This document shows positions 22,278-30,621 of a stretch of DNA of 35,021 nucleotides, one piece after another. Where the stretch lies: assembly GCF_000337615.1 (NCBI RefSeq), contig NZ_AOII01000039.1, forward strand, positions 1 to 35,021, given 5' to 3'. Below the pieces are notes generated by a model that was not told where the DNA came from, searched no databases, and worked only from the letters and a program-made list of their open reading frames with translations. The stretch is from Natrinema pallidum DSM 3751 (lineage in GTDB: Archaea; Halobacteriota; Halobacteria; Halobacteriales; Natrialbaceae). Made by a program: the position numbers and the translations under genes. Each line of letters starts with the position of its first letter. Positions within the stretch are counted from its first letter, which is position 1.

Positions 22278-23090
22278 CTACTCGCCTTCGGACGCCGCAA
22301 CCGGCCCCGTTTCGACCTCGCCGTCGTTGGCGAGCCACTCCGTGAGACTGCCCTCGTAGAAGCGGACGTCCTCGTACCCCAACGCCGTGAGCACGACGTA
22401 GGTGTGGCTGATCCGCCGCGCGGTGTTGCAGTAGAGGACGATCTCGCGGTCCGGCGTGATGCCGTGAGCGGCCAGCAGGGCCTCGAGGTCGGCCTCGGGT
22501 TTCAGCCGCCGCGTCTCGTCGTCGACGACCTCTCGCCAGTCGAACCGCACGGCACCCGGCAAACGCGCCTCCTCGAACTCCTCGAGTTCGCGCGTGTCGA
22601 CGACGGCGGCGTCGCGCTCGAGGGCGTCGACGACGGCGTCGTAGCCGACCAGCGGACTGTCGTCGGGCGCGAGCGGATCGGGATCGTAGTCGGTCGGCTC
22701 GAATGCGGCCGTCTCGGACGTGGTTTCGTACTCCCGGTTCCAGGCGCTGTAGTCCCCGTCGAGCAGGCGTACGTCCTCGTGGCCGTACTCGAGCGCGGTG
22801 AGCACGAACCGGGCGGCGAAGACGCCGTGGGTGTCGTCGTAGGCGACGATCGTGTCCTCGGGGCTGAGACCCGCGTTGCCGAGCAGGTCGGCGAAGGCTT
22901 CGGCACCCGGCAGAGTCCCGCGGTCGACATCGCTCTCGTCGCGGTAGCTGTCGAACGGGACGTTCACCGCACCGGGGAGGTGCCCGATCCCGTCGAACTC
23001 CCAGGCGTCCCTAACGTCGACGATGCGCACGGCGGGATCGTCCAGACGCGATGCGAGCCAGTCGGGGGAAACGACGACGGAGTCGTCCAT
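22278..23090 (-). CDS. Double-rhodanese sulfurtransferase
   Basis: The 270-residue protein has two rhodanese domains (about 5-125 and 145-265). The N-terminal copy has Asp (AYDDTHGV, D85) where the active cysteine would be, so it is structural. The C-terminal copy has the active loop CNTARR with C221. It transfers sulfane sulfur, for example from thiosulfate or 3-mercaptopyruvate to cyanide or a thiol; the loop differs from the usual CRxG pattern, so the substrate is uncertain. The ATG at 23090 fits rhodanese N-termini (DDSVVVSPDWLASRL). It is divergent from a second double rhodanese at 23370. Confidence 0.9.
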   Translation of the reverse strand: MDDSVVVSPDWLASRLDDPAVRIVDVRDAWEFDGIGHLPGAVNVPFDSYRDESDVDRGTLPGAEAFADLLGNAGLSPEDTIVAYDDTHGVFAARFVLTALEYGHEDVRLLDGDYSAWNREYETTSETAAFEPTDYDPDPLAPDDSPLVGYDAVVDALERDAAVVDTRELEEFEEARLPGAVRFDWREVVDDETRRLKPEADLEALLAAHGITPDREIVLYCNTARRISHTYVVLTALGYEDVRFYEGSLTEWLANDGEVETGPVAASEGE

Positions 23091-23369
23091 TACCCCGCCG
23101 TTCGGACCGGAGACTCGAGTACGCACCGGTTTCGGCCCGATTCGCGGCTACCGGGACGGTGGCAATGCTTGCTTGTTCTTAGTGGGGGTCCCGCCCCGTC
23201 TCGTTCGACGGATCGCCGATTCGTCGCGAACCCGTCGAATACAGTCGCTGTACGGACGGCTATTACGATCGGCTCCGAACGAGTCGGCAATTCTTTCCGG
23301 AAGGGTCGATCGGTGTCCGATTTATCCGGTTAAGAAGTTCATTTGTGTGATGCCATTGTAGGGACGGGT

Positions 23370-24236
23370 ATGGCAACCGACTACGCCAACGACGTACTCG
23401 TCACGGCCGACTGGGTCGCTGACCGACTCGACGACTTCCAGGACGACAATTCCGACCACCGACTGGTCGAGGTCGACGTCGACACGGAAGCCTACGAGGA
23501 CGAACACGCGCCCGGCGCGATCGGGTTCAACTGGGAAACCCAACTGCAGGACCAGACCCAGCGCGACATCCTCGAGAAAGCGGACTTCGAGGACCTCCTC
23601 GGGAGCCACGGCATCAGCGAGGACGATACGGTCGTCCTCTACGGTGACAACTCCAACTGGTTCGCCGCCTACACCTACTGGCAGTTCACGTACTACGGTC
23701 ACGACGAGGTCTATCTGCTCGACGGTGGCCGCGAATACTGGCTCGAGAACGAGTATCCGACCACGGACGAGGTGCCCGACTTCTCGGCGACCGAGTACGA
23801 TGCCGCCGGTCCACGCGAGAGCATCCGCGCCTACCGAGAGGACGTCGAGAACGCGATCGACCGCGGCGTCCCGCTGGTCGACGTGCGCTCGCCCGAGGAG
23901 TTCTCCGGCGAGATCCTCGCGCCCTCCGGCCTGCAAGAGACCGCCCAGCGTGGCGGCCACATCCCCGGCGCGAAGAACATCTCCTGGGCGGCCGTGACCA
24001 ACGACGACGGCACGTTCAAGGACCGCGCGGAACTCGAGGAACTCTACGCCGAGGAGGGTATCACCGGCGACGAAACGACCGTCGCCTACTGCCGCATCGG
24101 CGAGCGCTCCTCGGTCGCATGGTTCGCGCTCCACGAACTGCTCGGTTACGAGGACACCGTCAACTACGACGGCTCCTGGACCGAGTGGGGCAACCTCGTC
24201 GGTGCGCCGGTCGAGACGGGCAAAGCAGACGACTAA
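23370..24236 (+). CDS. Thiosulfate sulfurtransferase (double rhodanese)
   Basis: The 288-residue protein has two rhodanese domains. The N-terminal copy is inactive (VVLYGDNSNWF in place of the cysteine loop). The C-terminal copy has C241 in CRIGERSS, the loop type of thiosulfate sulfurtransferases. It contains an insertion, LAPSGLQETAQRGGHIPG (183-200), typical of the archaeal and actinobacterial group. The start at ATG 23370 (MATDYANDVL) is downstream of an AT-rich block (GGTTAAGAAG, about 23329-23338). It probably supplies sulfane sulfur or detoxifies cyanide in the cytoplasm. It differs from its divergent neighbour in loop type, so the two may use different donors. Confidence 0.93.
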   Translation: MATDYANDVLVTADWVADRLDDFQDDNSDHRLVEVDVDTEAYEDEHAPGAIGFNWETQLQDQTQRDILEKADFEDLLGSHGISEDDTVVLYGDNSNWFAAYTYWQFTYYGHDEVYLLDGGREYWLENEYPTTDEVPDFSATEYDAAGPRESIRAYREDVENAIDRGVPLVDVRSPEEFSGEILAPSGLQETAQRGGHIPGAKNISWAAVTNDDGTFKDRAELEELYAEEGITGDETTVAYCRIGERSSVAWFALHELLGYEDTVNYDGSWTEWGNLVGAPVETGKADD

Positions 24237-24473
24237 AGCGAAAATTCGAGCAGCGCGAAGGCGGTCGAATACGCCAGCGGAGACCGGCGTGATCCGCGAG
24301 CAAGCGTAGTCGCTGGAGGGAGTCGCGTTCTCCCCTGACCGAACGCCGCACCGTCTCCAAGCGAGATCGATTCTTCCGAGCGGGTCACCGGGCCGACGAG
24401 CGCTGTCGGTCCCGGACTATCGGCTCCGACCATCCGGCGGACCGACCTCGAGAGGGATCGCTCGTCCGGCTGG

Positions 24474-25691
24474 CTACGCCTCGTGGATGTGGTTCGAGGC
24501 GATGTCGTCCGGGCCGACGACCTCGATCTCGCCGGCGGACTCGAGGTCGGCGAGATACGAGACCGTCTCCTCGAACGCCTCCCGCGACCCGCCGGAGAGG
24601 TCGGGGTAGGTAAGCGTCGTGATCGTCCGGAAGTGGGCCGTCCAGTCGAGGAGTCGGCGCGCCTCGTCGGCGGTGGGACCGACGGTTCGAGGGGCGAGCG
24701 CGGGGTTCGACAGGTTGCCGTGACCGGCGTAGCCGCCGACAAACCCGATGTCGTGGTTCGCTTCGACGACGTTCATCGCCGTGTCGTCGTAGCGGTTGAG
24801 CGGGTACGAGAAGTACTTCGCGCCATCGTCGAACCCGTTGTCCTCGAGCCACTCGATGGCCCCCTGAATCTGGTCGCGCTGGGCCGACTCGGTCGCCTCG
24901 GAGAGGTCGGCAGCGGTCGTCCCCTGACTGCCGATCGTCCAGCCCTCGCGTTGGAGGGTCTCGAGATGACTGTGGCTGAGATAGCCGCTGCCGCCGACGT
25001 AGTCGGTGGGGACGAACGCCGTCGCGGGGAAGTCGTGGTCCGAGAGCGCGGGTCGCGCCCGCGTATAGACGGACTCGTCGCCCTCGAACTGGAGGAGGAC
25101 TTTGCCGGTCTCCGGGCGGGAGACGAAGTGGAGGTCGTCCACCCACATCGTCACCGATCGGTCCTCGCCCGCCCAGGCGGAGATCTTGACGTGTTTGATC
25201 GAACTCAGGTCCGGCTCGCCGTGGGTGTCCGTCACCGCGAGGTCGTGGTGGGCGAGGGGGAGTCCGGGCTTGAGGTCACACTGGAGGAGCAACCGGTTCC
25301 CGTCGGTGTCGCTGAGTTGGACGACCGGATCGATGTCGTCCTCGGTGGCAAAGGCCAGCGCGGGAAACTCCGTCGAGAGGTCCCGCGGCGAGTCGAATCG
25401 GCGTTTGATCATTACTCGCTGCTGGGACCGGTCGGCCGTCATGCGTCCGGACTGGTCGCCGGCGTACGCTCGCTGCGTGTCCAGTTCCAGCGCCCCGTCC
25501 ATCACTTCCCACATCGAGAGATCGTCGAACTGGTCGAACGACCCAGGGTTCTCGTCGATCGTGTCGGACGAGTCCTCGGAGTCGTCGCCGTCTGTTTCGT
25601 TCGACTCGTCGGCGGAATCCGAATCGCTCAGGGCAGAACAGCCACCGAGCGTCGCTGCAGCGGCCGTTACCAGATACGCTCGTCGTTTCAT
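24474..25691 (-). CDS. Tat lipoprotein with degenerate polysaccharide-deacetylase domain
   Basis: The 405-residue lipoprotein has a Tat/lipobox start (MKRRAYLV, then LGGC with lipidated C18) and a Ser/Asp-rich linker. A beta-sandwich domain follows (about 55-195), then a NodB-like domain (about 198-400). The NodB landmarks are changed: TFDDG becomes QFEGDE (201-206), and the H-x3-H motif becomes IGSQGTTA (253-260). The metal Asp and both His are thus missing and deacetylase activity is unlikely. The fold itself is kept (FPATAFVPTDYVG, FSYPLNRYDD). It may bind surface glycan. The ATG at 25691 is favoured by the signal and a TATA-like box; the frame is open to 25826. Confidence 0.85.
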   Translation of the reverse strand: MKRRAYLVTAAAATLGGCSALSDSDSADESNETDGDDSEDSSDTIDENPGSFDQFDDLSMWEVMDGALELDTQRAYAGDQSGRMTADRSQQRVMIKRRFDSPRDLSTEFPALAFATEDDIDPVVQLSDTDGNRLLLQCDLKPGLPLAHHDLAVTDTHGEPDLSSIKHVKISAWAGEDRSVTMWVDDLHFVSRPETGKVLLQFEGDESVYTRARPALSDHDFPATAFVPTDYVGGSGYLSHSHLETLQREGWTIGSQGTTAADLSEATESAQRDQIQGAIEWLEDNGFDDGAKYFSYPLNRYDDTAMNVVEANHDIGFVGGYAGHGNLSNPALAPRTVGPTADEARRLLDWTAHFRTITTLTYPDLSGGSREAFEETVSYLADLESAGEIEVVGPDDIASNHIHEA

Positions 25692-25715
25692 TCCGCTCGA
25701 GGACAGTTCGAGTAG

Positions 25716-25729
25716 GGTAATTGTTATGC
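25716..25729 (-). promoter_or_regulatory. TATA-like box for the deacetylase-like lipoprotein
   Basis: The minus strand reads GCATAACAATTACC, centred about 31 nt before the ATG at 25691. Confidence 0.5.
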
Positions 25730-25816
25730 TGCTGTTGGCGGTGGACGGTCGAACGGTAACTGGTGCATATCGACCGACACAGCGAGTCCAGGGAGCGTCC
25801 CCAGCGAGCGCCGTCA

Positions 25817-25829
25817 CGATAAGCATAAC
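25817..25829 (+). promoter_or_regulatory. TATA-like box for the ferritin-like gene
   Basis: CGATAAGCATAAC is centred about 30 nt before the ATG at 25853, predicting a very short leader. Confidence 0.5.
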
Positions 25830-25852
25830 TCGAGTCCGCTCGAAGGCTCCCT

Positions 25853-26488
25853 ATGACCGATCCGGACGCGTTCGTCGACACCGTCAGCGAAGACAACCAG
25901 ACCGCACTCTCGCGACTCGGCTCCTCGAAGTCGCTGTACGCCGACACCGGCGGCGAGATCGAGACGGAGCCGGTCCTTGAAGCCACCGCCGACGCCGAGT
26001 ACGCCGCCTGGCAGACGTTCCGCGAGTGGGCCGACGACGAGACGGACGACGACGCACGCGCGGCCTTCGAAACGACGGCCGCGGAGGAACAGGACCACTA
26101 CGAGACCGTCGACGGCGAACTCGCGGACGACGGCTACGAGCCCGGCGACGTGCCCGCGCTCCACGAGTACCTGCGCGACCAGACGGACACCGTCTCCCGC
26201 GCCGGCGCACTCGTCGGTCGCATCCTCGCAAGCCAGCGCTCGAAGGACCAGGTGGTCGGCTACTTCGTCGGCGACGCCGACCCCCAGACGGCGAGCCTGT
26301 TCCGCGGCTTCGGCGAGGACCTGGACGACCAACTCGAGCGCGCGACGGCCCTCCTCGAGACGGTCTGTGAGAGCGACGCGGACTGGGACCGCGCCGAGGA
26401 AGCCGCCACGGGCTCGATCCAGACCGCCTACGACGAGTACGTCGAGACGCTCGAGGGGATGGGCGCGAATCCGAAGCCGGTCTGTTAG
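25853..26488 (+). CDS. Rubrerythrin/ferritin-like di-iron protein
   Basis: The 211-residue acidic helical protein has the four-helix layout of the ferritin-like superfamily. Helix 1 carries E49 (ADAEYAAWQTF) and helix 2 carries E79 and H82 (EEQDHYETV, an ExxH pair); a later helix pair (about 125-205) completes the bundle. This fits haloarchaeal rubrerythrin-family proteins without the rubredoxin domain, which may handle peroxide or iron. The C-terminal GANPKPVC ends in one cysteine. It is a single gene with a good TATA-like box and a 9-bp hairpin after the stop. Confidence 0.8.
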   Translation: MTDPDAFVDTVSEDNQTALSRLGSSKSLYADTGGEIETEPVLEATADAEYAAWQTFREWADDETDDDARAAFETTAAEEQDHYETVDGELADDGYEPGDVPALHEYLRDQTDTVSRAGALVGRILASQRSKDQVVGYFVGDADPQTASLFRGFGEDLDDQLERATALLETVCESDADWDRAEEAATGSIQTAYDEYVETLEGMGANPKPVC

Positions 26489-26518
26489 GGACGACCAGCG
26501 GCCGTCCGAGGGCACGGA

Positions 26519-26539
26519 CGCGACCGGTTCCCGGTCGCG
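26519..26539 (+). terminator. Strong hairpin downstream of the ferritin-like gene
   Basis: CGCGACCGG (26519-26527), loop TTC, and CCGGTCGCG (26531-26539) form a perfect 9-bp GC-rich stem 31 nt after the stop. It is the strongest hairpin noticed in the window and a probable terminator or 3' stabiliser. Confidence 0.55.
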
Positions 26540-26637
26540 GTTCGTGTGCCGGCGGGGTCTCCGGGTCGAGCGGGCGAGACGGATGGCTGCGCTCCGCGGC
26601 AGCCATGACGCGACAAAAAGCGACCGTCTCAGCGGTC

Positions 26638-26910
26638 TCAGACGCCCTCGAGCGTCGATCGGAACTCGGTAATCGCCTCGAGCGCGTCGTCGATGTCGTC
26701 CGCGACATCGCCGCCCTCGTCGCCCGCGATATCCTTCAGGATATGCTCGTGGCGCGCGAGTTGGCCGTGATCGGGACCGTGCTCGGCCGTAGCGTAGTCC
26801 TCGAACTTGGCCGCCTGGTTCCGAAGCCGTTCTCGTGTCTCGTCGTCGGATGCGGCCGTCGCCGCCGCTTCGATCGACTCGGCCGCGCTCTCGAGTTCGG
26901 TGCGAGCCAT
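26638..26910 (-). CDS. 90-residue acidic helical protein of unknown function
   Basis: The product reads MARTELESAAESIEAAATAA and continues as amphipathic helices with AAKFEDYATAEHGPDHGQLARH in the middle and a C-terminal helix ending LEGV. It is soluble, very acidic, and of a type conserved in haloarchaea, where it is usually left as a DUF. The histidine cluster HGPDHGQLARHEH (44-56) could bind metal; this is only a pattern. It has its own TATA-like box at leaderless distance. Confidence 0.7.
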   Translation of the reverse strand: MARTELESAAESIEAAATAASDDETRERLRNQAAKFEDYATAEHGPDHGQLARHEHILKDIAGDEGGDVADDIDDALEAITEFRSTLEGV

Positions 26911-26931
26911 AGCCGACGTTTCTCCCGGTGG

Positions 26932-26943
26932 GTACTAAAACGG
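26932..26943 (-). promoter_or_regulatory. TATA-like box for the 90-residue protein
   Basis: The minus strand reads CCGTTTTAGTAC, 22-33 nt before the ATG at 26910. Confidence 0.5.
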
Positions 26944-27005
26944 TGACAGTACGTTCCGGATCGCTGGACGTACCGTCCGGCTAACAAGTGGCCGGGGCCG
27001 CGGCG

Positions 27006-27836
27006 TTAGCGGAGCCGTTCGATTCGGTCCCCGATGGCGAGGTCGGCGACGACATCGCCGGTGAGACCGTAGACGGCGTCGCGGAAGGCCGTCTGGTAGC
27101 TCCCCGGTCCCGAATGCTCCATCTCGGCCGCGCGCTCGCCCGCGATTCCGAACGCGAGCGTGCCGTGAACGGCGGCCTCACGGGGGTCCTCGAGCGCGCC
27201 GGCGAAGGTTCCGATGGTCGCGGCGAGCATGCAGCCCGTGCCGACGACCTCGCCGAGCATCTCGTGGCCGGCAGTGAGCCGAACCGCGCCGTCGGCGTCG
27301 GCAACGACATCCGCGACGCCCGAGGCGACGACGGTCGCGCCGGTCGACTCGGCGACGGAGCGGGCCGTCTCCTCGATCTCCGCGTAGTCGCCGATGGATT
27401 CGACGCCTTTCACGTCGGCCTCGACACCGGCGAGGGCACTGATCTCGCCGTAGTTGCCCTTGATCGCGGCGAACTCGACCTCCGAGAGGAGGCTCTCGGC
27501 GACCGCGTCGCGCGAGGGCGTCGAACCCACGCCGACGGGATCGAGGACGACCGGAATTCCGCGTTCGTTGGCCGTCCGACCGGCCTCGTGCATGGCCTCG
27601 ACGCGGCCATCGGGTACCTGGCCGATGTTGAGCACGACCGCACGCGCGGCCGCGGCCATCTCGCCGGCATCACCGAAGGAGTCGGCCATCACCGGCAGCC
27701 CGCCCCAGTGAAGGGTCAGGTTCGCCACGTCGTTGATCGTCACCGTGTTCGTCAGGTGCTGGACGAGCGGCTCCGTCTCTCGAACCGCCCGAATCGAATC
27801 CGCGAGGTCGTCGGCGGCAATGTCGGTACCGTTCAT
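27006..27836 (-). CDS. thiM: Hydroxyethylthiazole kinase
   Basis: The 276-residue ThiM phosphorylates 4-methyl-5-(2-hydroxyethyl)thiazole with ATP for thiamine salvage. Family blocks are PLVQHLTNTVTINDVAN (23-39), VVLDPVGVGSTPSR (96-109), IKGNYGEISALAG (125-137) and the active-site VGTGCMLAATIGTF (C202). The length is normal. Its ATG overlaps the thiE stop by 4 nt, so it is translated in a thiE-thiM operon. The enzyme supplies thiazole phosphate to ThiE. Confidence 0.96.
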   Translation of the reverse strand: MNGTDIAADDLADSIRAVRETEPLVQHLTNTVTINDVANLTLHWGGLPVMADSFGDAGEMAAAARAVVLNIGQVPDGRVEAMHEAGRTANERGIPVVLDPVGVGSTPSRDAVAESLLSEVEFAAIKGNYGEISALAGVEADVKGVESIGDYAEIEETARSVAESTGATVVASGVADVVADADGAVRLTAGHEMLGEVVGTGCMLAATIGTFAGALEDPREAAVHGTLAFGIAGERAAEMEHSGPGSYQTAFRDAVYGLTGDVVADLAIGDRIERLR

Positions 27837-28498
27837 TTGCTGTGTCCTCCGTGGCCGACTTCCTTCGGCGTTTCGACGGTGGCGGCGAGCGTCTCGGTCG
27901 CCGCCTGCGGGTCCGGGGCTGCCGTAATCGCACTGATCACCGCCACACCGGTTGCCCCCGCCTCGACGACCGGAGCCGCGTTGGCAGGCGTGATGCCGCC
28001 GATACCGACGACGGGAACCGAGACCGCGTCGGCGATGTCGGCGATCCGTTGCGGGCCGATCCCGTCCGTGTCCGCATCGACGTCCTTCGACGAAGTGCCG
28101 TAGACCGCGCCGACGCCGAGATAGTCCGCCCCCGCGGCGGCCGCTTCCCGAGCCTCGGCGACCGTCGACGTCGAGCAGCCGACGATCGCATCCGTGCCGA
28201 GCAGGTCGCGGGCGACCGCGACCGACAGGTCCGACTGCCCGACGTGGACGCCATCGGCATCGATCGCCCGCGCGATGTCGACGCGGTCGTTGACGATCAG
28301 ATCGACATCGGCTGCGGCCGTCACCTCGCGTACCTCGAGCCCGGTCTCGTACCGCGATCGTGCACTCGTTCCCTTCTCGCGCAGTTGCACGGCGTCGACG
28401 CCGCCGTCGATGGCCGCGCGGACGATGTCGGGCGTCGACCGATCGCCGGACAGCGACGCCTGCGTGACGAGGTACGTCCGCCAGTTCGAGGGATTCAC
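27833..28498 (-). CDS. thiE: Thiamine-phosphate synthase
   Basis: The 221-residue ThiE is a TIM barrel that joins HMP pyrophosphate and thiazole phosphate to give thiamine phosphate. Landmarks are VQLREKG (pyrophosphate loop), LIVNDRVDIA, GVHVGQSDL, GVGAVYGTSSKD and VVGIGGITPANA. The GTG at 28498 (MNPSNWRTYLVTQ) is preferred to the TTG at 28510, since a TATA-like box lies 22-32 nt upstream of it. It is first in the operon with thiM. No TPP riboswitch fits, as the predicted leader is near zero. Confidence 0.95.
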   Translation of the reverse strand: MNPSNWRTYLVTQASLSGDRSTPDIVRAAIDGGVDAVQLREKGTSARSRYETGLEVREVTAAADVDLIVNDRVDIARAIDADGVHVGQSDLSVAVARDLLGTDAIVGCSTSTVAEAREAAAAGADYLGVGAVYGTSSKDVDADTDGIGPQRIADIADAVSVPVVGIGGITPANAAPVVEAGATGVAVISAITAAPDPQAATETLAATVETPKEVGHGGHSK

Positions 28499-28519
28499 GG
28501 ATGATACCAATCGGTAGTC

Positions 28520-28530
28520 GCACTAAGCGG
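28520..28530 (-). promoter_or_regulatory. TATA-like box for thiE-thiM
   Basis: The minus strand reads CCGCTTAGTGC, 22-32 nt before the GTG at 28498. Confidence 0.4.
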
Positions 28531-28622
28531 CTTCGATCGACGGAGCGTCAGCGGATCGTCTCACCGCCTCGGTAGTGAACGCAACGGCCGAGATTCTTGG
28601 TCCGCCGGGCGATAACGAAGGT

Positions 28623-29312
28623 ATGGCGTTCGATCCCGACCGTGCCACGACAGTCACGTTCGACTCCTACAGCACGCTCGTCGACGTCGATGCGACCGTA
28701 GCCGCACTGGCGGACCACGCCGATATCAGGGACCCGGACCCCGTCTCCCGGACCTGGCGCGAGCGGTCGATGCAGTACACGCTCGTCGCGAACCACCTCG
28801 AGTCCTACGAGACGTTCTACGAGATCAACCGCGACGCGCTCGCCGCCGCCCTCGCGGCTCACGGGATCGACCTCCCCGCCGACGAGCGCGAGGACATCCT
28901 CGAGGTCTATCACGAACTCGAGGTCTTCGACGACGTCCGGGAGAGCGTCGAGCGGTTACACGAGGCCGGCTACGACACGTACGTCCTCTCGAACGGCACT
29001 CCCGAGATGCTCGAGTCGATGGTCGACCACGCCGGCATCGGCGACCTCCTCGTCGATACCATCAGCGCGGACGAACTCGAGACGTTCAAACCCGATGTGG
29101 AACTCTACCGCCACGCCGCCGGGCGGACGGGGACGCCGCTCGACGAACTCGTCCACGTCTCGGCGCTGTGGTTCGACGTGCAGGGCGCGATCCACGCGGG
29201 AATGCAGGGCGTCTGGCTCGACCGGAAGGGAACCCCCTGGGAACCCTTCGGCGACGAACCGGATCTGATCGCCGAGGGGCTCGCGGCGGTGGCGGATCGA
29301 CTGGAGGGCTGA
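28623..29312 (+). CDS. HAD-family hydrolase, 2-haloacid-dehalogenase-like
   Basis: The 229-residue HAD enzyme has nucleophile D14 in TFDSYSTLVD, where most type II members read FDxYGTL. Helical cap residues (about 20-105) are followed by S123-N124 (VLSNGTPEM), K156 (ETFKP) and D185 (LWFDVQGA). The cap and motif spacing fit the L-2-haloacid dehalogenase type II group, but it could be a general phosphatase. The start at ATG 28623 is favoured over the GTG at 28575, whose extra 16 residues look unlike the family. It is convergent with the GNAT gene. Confidence 0.88.
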   Translation: MAFDPDRATTVTFDSYSTLVDVDATVAALADHADIRDPDPVSRTWRERSMQYTLVANHLESYETFYEINRDALAAALAAHGIDLPADEREDILEVYHELEVFDDVRESVERLHEAGYDTYVLSNGTPEMLESMVDHAGIGDLLVDTISADELETFKPDVELYRHAAGRTGTPLDELVHVSALWFDVQGAIHAGMQGVWLDRKGTPWEPFGDEPDLIAEGLAAVADRLEG

Positions 29313-29329
29313 TCGGCCGACGGCTCGAG

Positions 29330-29935
29330 TCAGGACAACTCGAGCGAGTCCTCGCCCGTTCGGACGAGGGTATCCCAGTCGTCGTCCTCACGAACTGCCG
29401 GGAACGGACGCGGCCGTTCGGGCGGCTCCGTTTTCTCGGCGAGCGGTCGCCGCCACCAGGCCACGTCCTGCCACTCGGCTTGCGTGTAGCCGATCGCCGG
29501 AAAGTCGACCAGGCGCTCGAACCCCAGCCGCTCGTGGAACCGTTCGGTTTCGGGGTTCGGGACCGTCGTCACGGCGTAGGCGTCACGAATACCCTGTCGC
29601 TCGAGGACGGCGAACAGCGACTCGTAGAGCGCCCGTCCGACGCCGGACCCGCGGGCCGGGTCGGCGACGTAGACCGAGAGCTCGACGACCCACTCGTAGG
29701 CGCGCCGTTTGCGCAGCGGCCCCGCGTAGGCGTACCCGACGACATCGCCGTCGATCTCACAGACGAGCCACGGATGGCGCTCGAGGGTCGACGCGATCCG
29801 GTCGGCGACCTCGGCCTCGGTGGGGACGGTCTCCTCGAAAGTAACCGCCGTCGATTCACAGAAGGGAGCGTAGATATCGCGAACGGCGGCCGCATCCGCG
29901 GGAGTCGCGGCTCGAATTCGAGCGTCGGCTGTCAT
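29330..29935 (-). CDS. GNAT N-acetyltransferase, phosphinothricin-acetyltransferase-like
   Basis: The 201-residue acetyltransferase shows the GNAT core: IRAATPADAAAVRDIY at the start, TFEE (32-35), the acetyl-CoA loop RGSGVG (95-100), and the C-terminal block RFHERLGFERLVDFPAIGY. These features place it near the PAT/MddA/YncA group that acetylates small amines such as methionine sulfoximine or phosphinothricin; the true substrate is not known. The start at ATG 29935 fits a TATA-like box. It is convergent with the HAD hydrolase gene. Confidence 0.9.
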   Translation of the reverse strand: MTADARIRAATPADAAAVRDIYAPFCESTAVTFEETVPTEAEVADRIASTLERHPWLVCEIDGDVVGYAYAGPLRKRRAYEWVVELSVYVADPARGSGVGRALYESLFAVLERQGIRDAYAVTTVPNPETERFHERLGFERLVDFPAIGYTQAEWQDVAWWRRPLAEKTEPPERPRPFPAVREDDDWDTLVRTGEDSLELS

Positions 29936-29956
29936 CAGTCCTCATTGCCATGGGAT

Positions 29957-29968
29957 CGAAATAAGTCC
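29957..29968 (-). promoter_or_regulatory. TATA-like box for the GNAT gene
   Basis: The minus strand reads GGACTTATTTCG, 22-33 nt before the ATG at 29935. Confidence 0.55.
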
Positions 29969-30217
29969 GCTGAAGACGCTCGAGCGAGCCGTCGTGGACC
30001 CCTCGAGCGACTACAGTGCCGGGATTCGAACCGGTCGCGGCACTCGAACTGATGCCAGCGCTCCAGTACCGGTGACTTTGCAGCAGTAGCCGACGACGAC
30101 CGAGAACGAGCGCTGCCGCTGCCGGATTTGGAGATACAAGGAGGACAGCGTCCCGTCATAGCTCTACCTTGTGACCAGAAGCACTTAAACAACGACCGAT
30201 GATCGCCTCGAGCGCCC

Positions 30218-30391
30218 GTGACAGACACAACTGCCACGGATGCGAGGCAGAAGCGGTTTAGTGAATGTGTAAAGAGAGCGTTCAATACGGAACACGATGT
30301 CCATCGAAAACGACCCCTCCCTGCTCGCGCCTTCGGACGTCGGCAGAAATCCGTGATTCCGGACTGCCAATCAGCACGCTTTGCGTTCTGA
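30218..30391 (+). CDS. Possible 57-residue ORF, perhaps a truncated gene
   Basis: GTG 30218 to TGA 30391 begins MTDTTATDARQKRFSECVKR and continues with AFNTEHDVHRKRP. A TATA-like box (ACTTAAACAAC, about 30183-30193) stands at leaderless distance from the GTG. The second half is basic and unlike a haloarchaeal protein, so the frame may have shifted near 30310. No family was recognised. Confidence 0.3.
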   Translation: MTDTTATDARQKRFSECVKRAFNTEHDVHRKRPLPARAFGRRQKSVIPDCQSARFAF

Positions 30392-30621
30392 TGACGCTCG
30401 CTGAGGACGGGGGAGTAGCGCCACAATTCAGCTAACTAGGCACTTCGATCGGAGTTGTGCCGTCAAAACGAAGTCCAATGCGAACGGCCGCATCTGGGCC
30501 GAGCAATCGGATCACCGGATTCTCTGCGTGACCGTGTCCTCTCCCAGCACTTCCCTCGAGGAAACAGTAGACCGACCGCAAATCACTGACGAGGCCGAAC
30601 TCGGACTCGAGTCCGAGCCGC

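Larger units (their letters stand above)
29936..30621. other. Long intergenic stretch with little recognisable content
   Basis: Apart from the GNAT promoter it holds one promoter-linked 57-codon ORF (30218-30391) and a short sequence like a tRNA T arm at 30016-30043 (GGTTCGAATCCC on the minus strand, with flanking GTGCC/GGCAC inverted repeats). No complete tRNA, transposase or repeat array was found. Codon pattern is lost across most of it, as in decayed DNA. Confidence 0.45.

Noticed and set aside
28499..28560. TPP riboswitch upstream of thiE
   Set aside because: The predicted transcript is leaderless and no thi-box-like sequence was found.
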